A stretch of 64,000 nucleotides of DNA from Pseudomonas sp. KUIN-1 (GTDB taxonomy: Bacteria; Pseudomonadota; Gammaproteobacteria; Pseudomonadales; Pseudomonadaceae). The notes beneath the pieces are model-generated. The model was not told the origin of the DNA. It did not search any database and saw only the letters and a list, made by a program, of their open reading frames with translations. This document shows positions 1-7,330 of this stretch, one piece after another. The position numbers and the translations under genes were made by a program. The DNA lies in NCBI RefSeq assembly GCF_009176725.1, contig NZ_AP020337.1, positions 5,754,001 through 5,818,000 of the forward strand, read 5' to 3'. Within the stretch, counting starts at the first letter, position 1. Each line of letters opens with the position of its first letter.

Positions 1-295
1 CGAAGCACACCACTACGCTGGTGCCCTCCTCCGGAAAGGCGAAGAACCCCATTTCATCCCCACCCACTGGCATAGGCAGCGGCACACCGGCCAGTACCGG
101 CAACGTCGTGTCGATCTCGCCGTCTGGCCCCATTACCTGCAGGTCGACCGAGAAGCGCGGTCGGAAGTCATCACACAGCCCGGCGCTGGCCGGCGCATCC
201 GCCACGGCTACGACCTTGGCGAAGCGCGGCAAGTGATAGCCACCAGTGAGTTCAGGGAATTGCCGCTCTAAGCTGCACTTGATTGCGTCGTCCAT
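1..295 (-). CDS. Phage tail/baseplate-like protein, N-terminal part (runs off left edge)
   Basis: An open minus-strand frame starts at ATG 295 (MDDAIKCSLERQFPEL) and stays open to base 1, giving about 98 residues without a stop. It contains a proline- and valine-rich beta-type stretch (PVLAGVPLPMPVGGDE) followed by FFAFPEEGTSVVV, which resembles the OB-fold start of phage baseplate/spike (gpV or gp45-like) proteins. This family call is recognition only. The start overlaps the decayed 3' end of an upstream gene that looks like a gpD-type hub protein, the usual phage order. The protein is incomplete here, so function and intactness cannot be judged. It could equally be another structural phage protein. 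Confidence 0.5.
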   Translation of the reverse strand, partial: MDDAIKCSLERQFPELTGGYHLPRFAKVVAVADAPASAGLCDDFRPRFSVDLQVMGPDGEIDTTLPVLAGVPLPMPVGGDEMGFFAFPEEGTSVVVCF

Positions 296-418
296 TTGAT
301 AGCCATCTGTGTGCCGGCAGGGTCACGTTCGTGATCCGCTCGCCCTGGTTGATTGATACGCCTGGTCGCAGGCCTGGTAAGGCCGCGATCATCGCGCTCT
401 GGCTGCCTTGGTAGCCGA
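268..418 (-). pseudogene. C-terminal remnant of a phage hub-like (gpD type) tail protein
   Basis: Reading leftward from about 418, one minus-strand frame gives MIAALPGLRPGVSINQGER followed by ITNVTL; a second frame continues with GTQMAIKWTTQSSAA and a stop at 270-268. Joined, the two look like the C-terminus of a late-control gene D / Pvc8-like tail protein, with a single-base shift near 320 breaking the frame. Upstream, the homology stops where plus-strand integrase sequence begins, so this is a truncated fragment. It overlaps the start of the next phage gene by about 28 bp, as is common in tail operons. The family assignment is tentative. Confidence 0.35.
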
Positions 419-421
419 GAC

Positions 422-796
422 AACATCGTACGCTGGACGCCGCGTTTGCGAGCCGCTTGGGAAGGTGCAAAGGCTTATCGAGCGAAGGTATGAGGCAGCA
501 AATCAACGGTCGTTCCGATCCGACCCGATCGACGCTACATCATTGTGGCCAGCCACGGAGGCCCGTTGCGCAAATCTAGCCTCGACACAGCATGGCAACG
601 GTTCATAACTTCGGCCATAGAGGACGGCACCATTACGGCCGAGCAGCGGTTTGGCCTGCATGATCTAAAGCGTAGAGGCATCACAGACACGGCCGGCAAC
701 AGGGCAGACAAGCAGGAGGCGAGCGGTCATCGGGACGGGGCCATGATGGACGTCTACGACCTCAGCGTGCCGCTGATCAATGCCTCCCAGACGTAG
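422..796 (+). pseudogene. Tyrosine recombinase (phage integrase) C-terminal remnant
   Basis: One plus-strand frame from about 422 reads NIVRWTPRLRAAWEGAKAYR, meets a TGA at 491-493 and continues in the same frame with VPIRPDRRYIIVASHGGPL, then FGLHDLKRRGITDTAG and EASGHRDGAMMDVYDLSVP, to a TAG at 794-796. LHDLKRRG corresponds to the HxxR box, and GHRDG followed by DVYD to the second His/Trp and the nucleophilic Tyr of tyrosine recombinases. The N-terminal DNA-binding half and the first catalytic Arg are absent and the TGA splits the rest, so this is a dead 3' fragment. With the tRNA-Thr 3' remnant at 3.4 kb it marks the edge of an integrated element. Confidence 0.7.
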
Positions 797-1132
797 CAAG
801 AGTCATCAGACTTCGACCTGCAGCGCTTTCCGCTTCAAGACTTTCGGCAAAGCGACCCGCGACTGTAACGCTGATCCAGGTGCGCACCACCTCACAACTG
901 AAGCGCACCGCGCCACTTGCCAAAGCGGCTAGCATCGCGTCGCTCTACAATCCTTCACGCATGGTTTAGAGCCCAGTCGGGCCTGACCTTCAGATCAACA
1001 TCAATGCGCTGAAATGGAACCTGCTTTTCGTGAAGTAAAAATGCCATTCACTGAACAAACGGACAAAGCTCGTGGCTAACGAGCGTGAGCGGTGATTGCG
1101 AGATTTGAATAACCACTGTCATTTCGACAACT
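797..1132. other. Intergenic stretch without a recognisable gene
   Basis: There is no convincing coding frame between the integrase remnant and the SDR gene. Short open frames exist, but none has a plausible start site or a recognisable protein. The stretch probably contains further decayed mobile-element DNA. Confidence 0.4.
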
Positions 1133-1155
1133 CCCGCTTCCGGGCAGGAAGCGGG
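1133..1155 (-). terminator. Strong hairpin downstream of the SDR gene (possible terminator)
   Basis: A perfect 9-bp stem (CCCGCTTCC / GGAAGCGGG) with a 5-nt loop lies about 30 bp past the minus-strand SDR stop codon. No clear T-run follows on the minus strand (GGGAGTTGTC), so it is a weak or Rho-assisted terminator at best. Confidence 0.4.
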
Positions 1156-1185
1156 ATGTACAGACTCGAAGGCGTGCCTATCTCG

Positions 1186-1932
1186 TTAAAGCGAGCGACC
1201 ACCATCGACGATAATTTCTGTTCCCAACGTCCAACGAGACTCGTCCGACGCGAGGTACACCACCGCCTTAGCTACTTCCTCAGGCGTGCCAAAACGGCCA
1301 AATGGGATAGTCGCAGCAATATCTTTGTTGACCTGCTCGCGGTATGCATCGGGAATACCCGCCTTGTCGTACAGCGGCGTGTCGATGGGCCCAGGGCTGA
1401 CCGCATTTACTCGTACACCACGCGGAAGAAGCTCGCTAGAGAGCGTTTTCGACATGCTTAGAAAGGCCGCCTTTGTTGCGGCATAAATGGATGAGCGCGG
1501 GGCGCCCAGGTGCGCACTGATCGAGGTGTTAAGAACCACCGATGCAGGGTTTGAGAAGACCGGCAGCAGTGCTTGCAGGAGGAAGTAAGGGCCTTTGACA
1601 TTGATGTCAAAGGAGCGGTCAAACATCTCCTCGTTCCATTCTTCGATCGGCTTCCAGACGGATACGCCAGCATTGAGAAAGGCAATGTCGAGCTGCCCGT
1701 AATGAGACTGAACAGCCTGCGCCAGCTCCTTCTGGGCTGCGACACTCGCTGAGTCGGCTCGCAGCACCAAGACATCGCTCCCTAAAATAGCTTGAGCATT
1801 TGCCATGGACTCAGGATTAACACCTGTGACGATCACGCGTGCGCCTTCGGCGAGAAATTGCTTGGCGGTCTCCAGACCGATGCCGCTTGTACCGCCAGTG
1901 ATGAGAGTACGCTTGCCTTGTAAACGGGACAT
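1186..1932 (-). CDS. Short-chain dehydrogenase/reductase (SDR)
   Basis: A 248-residue classical SDR. The Rossmann dinucleotide motif TGGTSGIG lies at residues 12-19, NAG at 87-89, a catalytic Ser near 137, and the YxxxK pair at Tyr150/Lys154 (IYAATK), followed by PGPIDTP. These residues support NAD(P)H-dependent oxidation or reduction of a small carbonyl or alcohol; the substrate cannot be read from sequence. The length is normal and all catalytic residues are present. The gene is divergent from the LysR-family gene at 2066 across about 130 bp, the usual layout of a regulator and its target, so control by that regulator is likely but inferred. The soluble cytoplasmic enzyme shows no signal peptide. 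Confidence 0.9.
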   Translation of the reverse strand: MSRLQGKRTLITGGTSGIGLETAKQFLAEGARVIVTGVNPESMANAQAILGSDVLVLRADSASVAAQKELAQAVQSHYGQLDIAFLNAGVSVWKPIEEWNEEMFDRSFDINVKGPYFLLQALLPVFSNPASVVLNTSISAHLGAPRSSIYAATKAAFLSMSKTLSSELLPRGVRVNAVSPGPIDTPLYDKAGIPDAYREQVNKDIAATIPFGRFGTPEEVAKAVVYLASDESRWTLGTEIIVDGGRSL

Positions 1933-2065
1933 GTAATTTCCTCTCTATTGGTTCGGCCAGCCGGACGGCTGACCTTCTGAGAGCAACTATGTATTCATGC
2001 CAACGCACTGATAAGATGGGCAAATAGAATAGATCTCATGCAAAATCTGCATGAAAAGAGGCGTG

Positions 2066-2953
2066 ATGGACCGGTTGTTACTGATGAGCTGTTTTGTACG
2101 CGCTGTCGAGACAGGTAGTTTCTCTGCTGCGGGACGTGATCTAGGACTAGGGCAACCGAACGTCAGTCGTTACGTCGCTGCTCTTGAAGACCATTTGCAA
2201 ACCAGGCTGCTTCACCGATCCACACGAAAGCTGATGCTCACGCCCGAGGGTGAACGGTACTACGCGGATGCGCTGCGTATTCTGGACTCAGTGGAACAGT
2301 CAGAGTCCTCACTGAGAGGGAACGTAGCGCCGTCTGGGTTACTGCGAGTCGCTTGCCCGACCGCATTGGCTCACACCTTCATCGTACCGCACGTCGCGAG
2401 CTTTCTAGCGCGTTATCCCGAACTGTCGCTCGATCTTCAAATCAATGATCGCTACGTCAATTTAATCGACGAGGGGGTAGAACTCGCGATTCGTATTGGG
2501 CACCTGGAGGACAGTGCAATGCGAGCCCGGCCACTAGCATCGTTCGAACGTGTGTGCGTTGCCAGCCGTGCGTACCTAGAGAAACGTGGCTCTCCCTCTT
2601 CGCCTGATGACCTGAAGGAACACGACTGCCTCATTTATACCCTCCTATCCACTGGAACCAACTGGCGGTTTAAGAATACTGATGTCCCGGTCTCCGGACG
2701 ACTGCGTGTCAACTCGCCTGAGGCGATACGTGAGTACGTCAATGCAGGATTGGGAATCGCGCAGGGGCCTCAATGGCTTTATGAGGAAGGGCTCAGAAGT
2801 GGCAATCTTCAATTGCTGCTTAACGAATACGTGGCGCCACCCGTCCCGATCCAATTCGTATACTTAGCGAATCGGCTGCTGCCCCAGCGAGCGATCGTTT
2901 TCATGGATTTTATGGCGGATGTTTTTGCTGCATTCCATGATCGCCCTAAATAG
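2066..2953 (+). CDS. LysR-family transcriptional regulator
   Basis: About 295 residues with an N-terminal winged helix-turn-helix (SCFVRAVETGSFSAAGRDLG, then QPNVSRYVAALE) and a C-terminal periplasmic-binding-protein-like effector domain (RLLHRSTRKLMLTPEG, then LRVACPTALA). I place the start at ATG 2066 (MDRLLLM) because AAAGAGG sits just upstream; an ATG at 2051 is in frame but lacks a site. The protein resembles the many LysR regulators that sit beside an SDR or quinone-type reductase gene and control it from the shared intergenic region. The inducer is unknown. The length is standard and the frame is intact, unlike the decayed genes to the left. Confidence 0.88.
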   Translation: MDRLLLMSCFVRAVETGSFSAAGRDLGLGQPNVSRYVAALEDHLQTRLLHRSTRKLMLTPEGERYYADALRILDSVEQSESSLRGNVAPSGLLRVACPTALAHTFIVPHVASFLARYPELSLDLQINDRYVNLIDEGVELAIRIGHLEDSAMRARPLASFERVCVASRAYLEKRGSPSSPDDLKEHDCLIYTLLSTGTNWRFKNTDVPVSGRLRVNSPEAIREYVNAGLGIAQGPQWLYEEGLRSGNLQLLLNEYVAPPVPIQFVYLANRLLPQRAIVFMDFMADVFAAFHDRPK

Positions 2954-3054
2954 CCTAGACCACGGCCAAGGTGCGAACGAAGAACCATTAGCATGGGCGG
3001 TAACATGCGGTTAAGGAAACGGAAGCAGATTTATTTGGATAAACGACCGCTTCT

Positions 3055-3221
3055 GGCCTAGAGTGTGTAAAAACGATTTTCAGCGAGATAGGCATTTAAA
3101 AACGATCTCAAAATCGCGTCCCTACGCAAAATCTGCATCTGCTCACTTGGCGATAAATTTCAGATTTAACGTGGAGGCGCGCACTTCAATTTTGGCAAAA
3201 CGTTTTTACACACTCTGGGCC
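3055..3221. mobile_element. MITE-like element with 21-bp terminal inverted repeats
   Basis: GGCCTAGAGTGTGTAAAAACG at 3055-3075 and CGTTTTTACACACTCTGGGCC at 3201-3221 are inverted copies that differ at one base. They bound 167 bp with no transposase. The size and the clean terminal inverted repeats fit a non-autonomous insertion-sequence derivative (MITE). I see no obvious target-site duplication. The ends look like those of an IS family using TGTAAAAACG-type termini, but the family is not certain. Confidence 0.6.
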
Positions 3222-3371
3222 GAGAGCTGCCTCAGAATAAATCGAGCTACGCCGCCCCTACTGAACCACGTAAAACAGCCATAGACCTCACGTAGGCCGT
3301 GGCTTTTAGGACATTGCCACGTAACAAGAAAATCTGTAACGCACTGATACATATATATATAAAGCATCTTC

Positions 3372-3415
3372 CTTGTAATCGGTAGGTCCCAAGTTCGACT
3401 CTTGGTGCCGCACCA
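3372..3415 (+). other. tRNA-Thr(TGT) 3'-half remnant, probable attachment site
   Basis: The sequence from the anticodon loop onward (CTTGTAA, then TCGGTAGG and a T-arm CCAAG-TTCGACT-CTTGG) to CACCA reads as the 3' half of a tRNA-Thr with anticodon TGT. The 5' half is absent: the bases before the anticodon loop do not pair with TCGGT, and the acceptor 3' strand is one base short. A duplicated tRNA 3' end of this kind is the classic att scar of tyrosine-integrase elements, which suits the integrase remnant at 422-796. It cannot fold into a functional tRNA. Confidence 0.7.
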
Positions 3416-3625
3416 TACAAAATAAGTGCTTTCAGCCTACAAGCTCTTTTTTCGCATCAGATTTAGCAACGCACATGTAGATCTTCATTACGCACGAACC
3501 AAAACAGACCGCTCCCCCCGCTATGCCCCGCAACGCGTAAGACGTTTCCGATTTCCTCAGATATCTCCGCTCACGCCTCAAAATCCTATAGCTATTCCCC
3601 AGCCCATCGTAGTAGCGTTGCGCCT

Positions 3626-3662
3626 CTATCGATTATCGATAGGACTGAGGGCTCATGAGCCC
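3626..3662. promoter_or_regulatory. Two palindromes upstream of the HSDR-N gene (candidate operators)
   Basis: CTATCGA-TTA-TCGATAG (3626-3642) and the perfect 14-bp palindrome GGGCTCATGAGCCC (3649-3662) lie side by side, ending 17 bp before the ATG at 3680. Paired dyads so close to a start codon are typical of protein-binding operators. No matching regulator is recognised in the window. Confidence 0.4.
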
Positions 3663-3679
3663 GGCACGGAGCAATAAAA

Positions 3680-4765
3680 ATGGATTTTCTTGAAGCACTC
3701 AATTCCCTTTCAGCAAAAGTCCGCCAGCAAGCCGCGTCTATCCGAACCGAAGAGGCTACCAAAACGGCTCTGGTCATGCCGTTTATCCATACCGTGCTGG
3801 GCTACGATGTATTCGATCCTTCTGAGGTTGTGCCGGAGTACACGTGCGATGTGGGCACCAAGAAAGGCGAGAAGATCGACTATGCCATCGTTAAAGAGGG
3901 CAATATTCAGATTCTCATCGAGACCAAGAAAATCGGCGAGCCGCTGAACATCAATCATGCCAGCCAGCTGTTCCGTTACTTCCATGTGACCACTGCAAGG
4001 ATTTCGATTCTCACCAATGGCCGGGTCTACAAGTTTTTTACAGACCTGGACGCGCCTAATAAGATGGATGAAAAACCATTTCTTGAACTGGACCTGCTGG
4101 CGATTGATGACCATGCCATTCCGGAATTGCAGAAGCTGACCAAGTCGTCCTTCGACGTTGAGTCAATTCTAAATGCCGCTGGCGAGTTGAAGTACGTCGG
4201 TCAGATCAAGCGTGTGATTGCGGCACAGTTCAGTCAGCCAGACGACGATTTTGTCCGGTACTTCGCGTCACGCATTTATGAGGGCGCTATTACTCAGAAG
4301 GTACGTGAGCAGTTCACGATTCTGACCAAAAAGGCCACCTCGCAATTTCTGAACGATCAGGTCAACGACCGGTTGAAGCTGGCAATGAGCGGAGTTCAGG
4401 CGCCCACGGTGGCCGAAACCATCATCGAAAATAACACTCAGCCTGAAAAGGAAGAGCCGATAGACGACCGGATCGTGACGACTGTGGAGGAAATGGAAGG
4501 CTTCCATATCGTCAAGTCGATCATCCGCACTGTGGTTGAAGCGAAACGTATTGCTCATCGTGATACACAAAGCTATTTCGGCATTCTTCTGGATGACAAC
4601 AACCGTAAACCCATCACCCGCCTGCATTTCAATCGCGCTCAGAAATACATCGGCATTTTTGAAAAGGACAAGGGCGAGACCCGCCACCCGATCGCTTCCC
4701 TGGATGATATTTACGGTTTTGCCGATGCCCTCAAGGACACCGTATTGAGCTACGCAGAGTCTTGA
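3680..4765 (+). CDS. HSDR-N domain protein, type I restriction R-subunit-like nuclease domain
   Basis: A 361-residue protein beginning at ATG 3680 after a GGAG site. Residues about 20-190 match the N-terminal domain of type I restriction R subunits: the PD-(D/E)xK core is visible as Asp67 (KIDYAI) and Glu81-x-Lys83 (LIETKK), preceded by an acidic helix (RTEEATK). There is no helicase/motor part, and no hsdM or hsdS gene is nearby, so this is a stand-alone protein rather than a restriction system. The C-terminal part (about 255-361) is a separate small domain. Such proteins are often found in phages and islands; its position just inside the tRNA-Thr scar fits that. The frame is intact. Nuclease activity is possible because the catalytic residues remain, but no role is established. 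Confidence 0.75.
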   Translation: MDFLEALNSLSAKVRQQAASIRTEEATKTALVMPFIHTVLGYDVFDPSEVVPEYTCDVGTKKGEKIDYAIVKEGNIQILIETKKIGEPLNINHASQLFRYFHVTTARISILTNGRVYKFFTDLDAPNKMDEKPFLELDLLAIDDHAIPELQKLTKSSFDVESILNAAGELKYVGQIKRVIAAQFSQPDDDFVRYFASRIYEGAITQKVREQFTILTKKATSQFLNDQVNDRLKLAMSGVQAPTVAETIIENNTQPEKEEPIDDRIVTTVEEMEGFHIVKSIIRTVVEAKRIAHRDTQSYFGILLDDNNRKPITRLHFNRAQKYIGIFEKDKGETRHPIASLDDIYGFADALKDTVLSYAES

Positions 4766-4920
4766 AAAAGCATCAATTCCGTTAACAAATATTTGCAGGG
4801 CGTGTGGCAATGCGCGCCCTGCAAGTACGTCGGGATATTTTCCGTCCCCCGACCTCCCCTCAAGCTCCCCCCTCCTTCGTCGATACCCTCCATACAACCC
4901 CGCAATCATGGATCGATGAA

Positions 4921-5658
4921 ATGGTTATCTCACTAACCCCCGGCAACAACACGTCTCCCACCATCACCCTGCCCAATTCCGGCATCACGCTCACCCCGCA
5001 GCCGCTCACCGATGCGCAGAAAGAAGCGTTTAAGAACGCTGCTGCCAGTACACCCGCTGTCGTCTATCACCCGAGTACCGAAGTACCTGCGACCACTGAA
5101 CCGATGGAAGCGGTGGATACCTGGATAGGCCGCTCGCAGTCGCCTGATTTCCCAAAGATGGCGGCGCAGCACGGTAACTCGACGGAGGCGCTGAAGACGT
5201 CGTATGAAGCGTTCACGTCGACGCTGGCGTCGGTGTATCCGGATCTGGCCAGCAAGAAGTTCGGCTTCACGATCGAGGCGGACGGTAATCTGAAGGCGAT
5301 CAACAGTTCCGGTGAGTTGAGCGAGGCGGATACCAAGCAACTCAATACATTGTTGAATGCGTCCAGCGGGCTGAAAACCGCAGCGGCTACCTATCGGGAA
5401 ACGGCCATTGATCTGGTCGACGCCGATTCGCCCTGGAGCGGCAGTTATCTGGGTCGCTACAACCTGAACAAGGAGAACTTCGCCAATTCTCTGGACCTGG
5501 GCGCGCTGTTTATTCCCAAGACTTCAACGCCGTCCAAGGAGCAGTCGGATGGCATGTTCTTCAATCAACTGGCGTACAAAGGTGAGCTGCACACCCAGGA
5601 ATCGGAGGCGGCCATGCTCGCTGCACGTGCGGCGGAGAAAGCTGCCTCGGCGGGTTGA
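4921..5658 (+). CDS. Conserved hypothetical protein
   Basis: About 245 residues from ATG 4921 (MVISLTPGNNTS). A longer frame from 4804 exists, but its first 39 codons look non-coding. I recognise no domain. The protein is hydrophilic and rich in Ser, Thr, Ala and Pro, with no signal peptide or membrane segment. The first 60 residues look disordered; the rest contains helical stretches (FTSTLASVYPDLASKKFGFT) and an alanine-rich C-terminus (MLAARAAEKAASAG). The codon pattern looks normal for the host. It follows the nuclease-like gene by about 150 bp on the same strand without clear evidence of co-transcription. Confidence 0.6.
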   Translation: MVISLTPGNNTSPTITLPNSGITLTPQPLTDAQKEAFKNAAASTPAVVYHPSTEVPATTEPMEAVDTWIGRSQSPDFPKMAAQHGNSTEALKTSYEAFTSTLASVYPDLASKKFGFTIEADGNLKAINSSGELSEADTKQLNTLLNASSGLKTAAATYRETAIDLVDADSPWSGSYLGRYNLNKENFANSLDLGALFIPKTSTPSKEQSDGMFFNQLAYKGELHTQESEAAMLAARAAEKAASAG

Positions 5659-5668
5659 TCCCAACCCG

Positions 5669-5835
5669 TCAGCACATCGGCAGACGTGGCGGGCGGAGGT
5701 AGTAGTTATCGAACTCGCCGCTCTCAACGAGCTGAAACGCGTGGCGGATGTAGAAGCGGTTGGAGTCGCTTTCTTTCAGGGGGCAGATGTATAACGTGGA
5801 TGCGGTGGCATCTGCTGACGCACGGTATCTCCTGA
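5669..5835 (-). pseudogene. Duplicated 3' fragment of a GNAT acetyltransferase gene
   Basis: The minus strand reads ADATASTLYICPLKESDSNR then FYIRHAFQLVESGEF and DNYYLRPPRLPMC before a stop. This is a clear copy of residues about 110-150 of the neighbouring GNAT-RelB protein (DATASTVRVGALKESDSNRF). The upstream half of the GNAT domain is missing and no start is present, so it is a dead partial duplication. It keeps what is probably the native C-terminus of the acetyltransferase (stop after LPMC), which the adjacent fused gene has lost. Confidence 0.75.
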
Positions 5836-5875
5836 TTTGTGCCAAACCTTTAGAACTCGCGCATCGAATTCGAGG

Positions 5876-6580
5876 TTATAGGTCATCCAGTGAAACCTTT
5901 ACCCGCTGCGGAGATGCCAGGCGCTCGCGGACAGTTGCCAGTAGCGCTTCGTCTTCCTCGGTCATCATGAAGGGTAGCTGGCCGTGCTCAGCTACGTATT
6001 GAAGGGTTTGGCGCAGTAATTCCGAGGAGGTGGCGCCAAGCCTTTCCAGCTCGAGGTAAGCACGCGCTTTGAGATCGTCCTCGATACGAACGTTGATAGA
6101 CGCCATCGGGGCACCCTCAAAACGTTGCGGGCGAAGGTAGTAGTTGTCGAAATCGCCGCTCTCAACGAGCTGAAACCCGTGACGAACGTAGAAGCGGTTG
6201 GAGTCGCTTTCTTTCAGGGCGCCCACCCGTACTGTGGATGCGGTTGCGTCCGCTTGTGCGAAGACTTGCCGAAGCACGGCAGCACCAATGCCCTGCCCTT
6301 GAACAGCCGGCTTGATATACAGGTGATCCAGCAGCAGGCCGTCGCTGCTCGGTTTGACGACCATGAAGCCGACCTTGCTGCCGGCGACCTGGATGTAATG
6401 GGTGCATGACGCAGAAAACCCTTCACGAAAACGCTTTCGGGCGCGCACCGGATCGAACCGGCCAACGCGCTCGAGGCTTTCGCGCATGGCTTCGATACGT
6501 ATGGCCACCAATGTTTCGAAGTCTTCGGGCTGGACCGTTACCAGGGTGATGTCGGGATCATTTTCTAGAATCTGTTGCAT
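5876..6580 (-). CDS. GNAT acetyltransferase fused in frame to a RelB/DinJ-type antitoxin
   Basis: 234 residues in two parts. Residues 1-153 form a GNAT N-acetyltransferase fold, with the acetyl-CoA loop QGQGIG at 94-99 and a typical end NRFYVRHGFQLVESGDFDNY. Residues 159-234 start with MASINVRIEDDLKARAYLEL and look like a complete RelB/DinJ-family antitoxin (N-terminal ribbon-helix-helix, acidic tail). ATG 6106 at the junction has its own GAGGG site, so the antitoxin could also be made alone. The fusion appears to arise from loss of the acetyltransferase stop codon; a duplicated fragment just downstream still has one. Separate GNAT-toxin/antitoxin pairs are known, usually as two genes, but whether this GNAT is a toxin is unproven. 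Confidence 0.8.
   Translation of the reverse strand: MQQILENDPDITLVTVQPEDFETLVAIRIEAMRESLERVGRFDPVRARKRFREGFSASCTHYIQVAGSKVGFMVVKPSSDGLLLDHLYIKPAVQGQGIGAAVLRQVFAQADATASTVRVGALKESDSNRFYVRHGFQLVESGDFDNYYLRPQRFEGAPMASINVRIEDDLKARAYLELERLGATSSELLRQTLQYVAEHGQLPFMMTEEDEALLATVRERLASPQRVKVSLDDL
6104..6118 (-). promoter_or_regulatory. Internal ribosome-binding site and ATG for the RelB-like part
   Basis: On the minus strand GAGGG (6118-6114) stands 7 bases before ATG 6106-6104, exactly at the start of the antitoxin-like domain. This supports independent translation of a 76-residue antitoxin from within the fused frame. Confidence 0.5.
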
Positions 6581-6666
6581 TGTGTTTGCTCCCGTATCAA
6601 AGGCTCGACGTCAGGTGCCCTATCCAGGAACCGCGACCACTTTAGCTTTGTTGGCGGGCCTGATCG

Positions 6667-7330
6667 TCAAGGCGCTGATTGCCCATCGAGTCGCTTACGA
6701 ACGATTTTCCCCAGGCTCGTCAGACGATATCGCTGATTGCTGCTGGTCGGTTTTTCCGGAATCGTCATGGCGAGAACGCCTTGCTCGAGCGCGGGCGAAA
6801 GGTAATGTTTACGGAAGTGTTCTGCGTCAGCCAGCTTCAACTGGTGCTGAAGCTCAATGCGTTTGATGTCTCCATTTACGAGCACAATCAGCTTTTCGAC
6901 TTCCGGGGTGACTTCCGGGGTGGCTTCCGGGGCGACTTCCGGGGTAAGGAATGTGAGGGTGACTCCAGAGTTTCCTTCGCTATACCAAACAGGAGGCGCA
7001 AGGCCGTTCTCTTCGCAGGCCTGACGAATAAGTACGCTGCCGCGACCCAGCTTTTCTATATAGCCCTGTAAATAAAGTGCGTGGGCAATATCAGGATTGC
7101 GCAGCACTGAAATATGGCCCTGTTGCAGCTTGTCCGCATCGACGCCGTCCGGAAGGCTGCCGGAGTTCCAGATCTGCAGTCGGACCGGACTGATCTCTAC
7201 TTTGATGCCGCCGGAAAAGCTGCTGTAGTCTCGATGAGCGAAAGCGTTGACGATGCCTTCGCGTATAGCCATCTCCGGATACAGCGGTAAGTCTTCACGC
7301 TGATTGCGGCCTTGGCTAAAGCGCGCCTTG
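6667..7330 (-). pseudogene. 5'-truncated ATP-binding (RecG-like / AlbA-type) transcriptional regulator
   Basis: From about 7330 leftward the frame reads ARFSQGRNQREDLPLYPE, then MAIREGIVNAFAHRDYSSFS and on to a stop at 6667. This is the C-terminal half of the large family of AlbA-2/RecG-like ATP-binding regulators: the GHKL-type ATPase segment (EGIVNAFAHRDY, then GYIEKLGRGS) followed by a C-terminal winged helix. The N-terminal AlbA domain is missing because the upstream acetyltransferase gene abuts it at about 7316, so the gene is truncated. An internal ATG at 7272 leaves 201 codons open, but a functional product is unlikely. A short Pro-Glu-Val/Ala-Thr repeat (PEVAPEATPEVTPEVE) comes from a tandem DNA repeat near 6905-6950. 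Confidence 0.65.

Noticed and set aside
797..1185. Possible additional gene between the integrase remnant and the SDR gene
   Set aside because: Only short frames without start sites or recognisable protein sequence.
3362..3415. Complete tRNA-Thr gene
   Set aside because: The 5' half and the anticodon stem partner are absent and the acceptor strand is a base short, so only a 3' remnant is supported.
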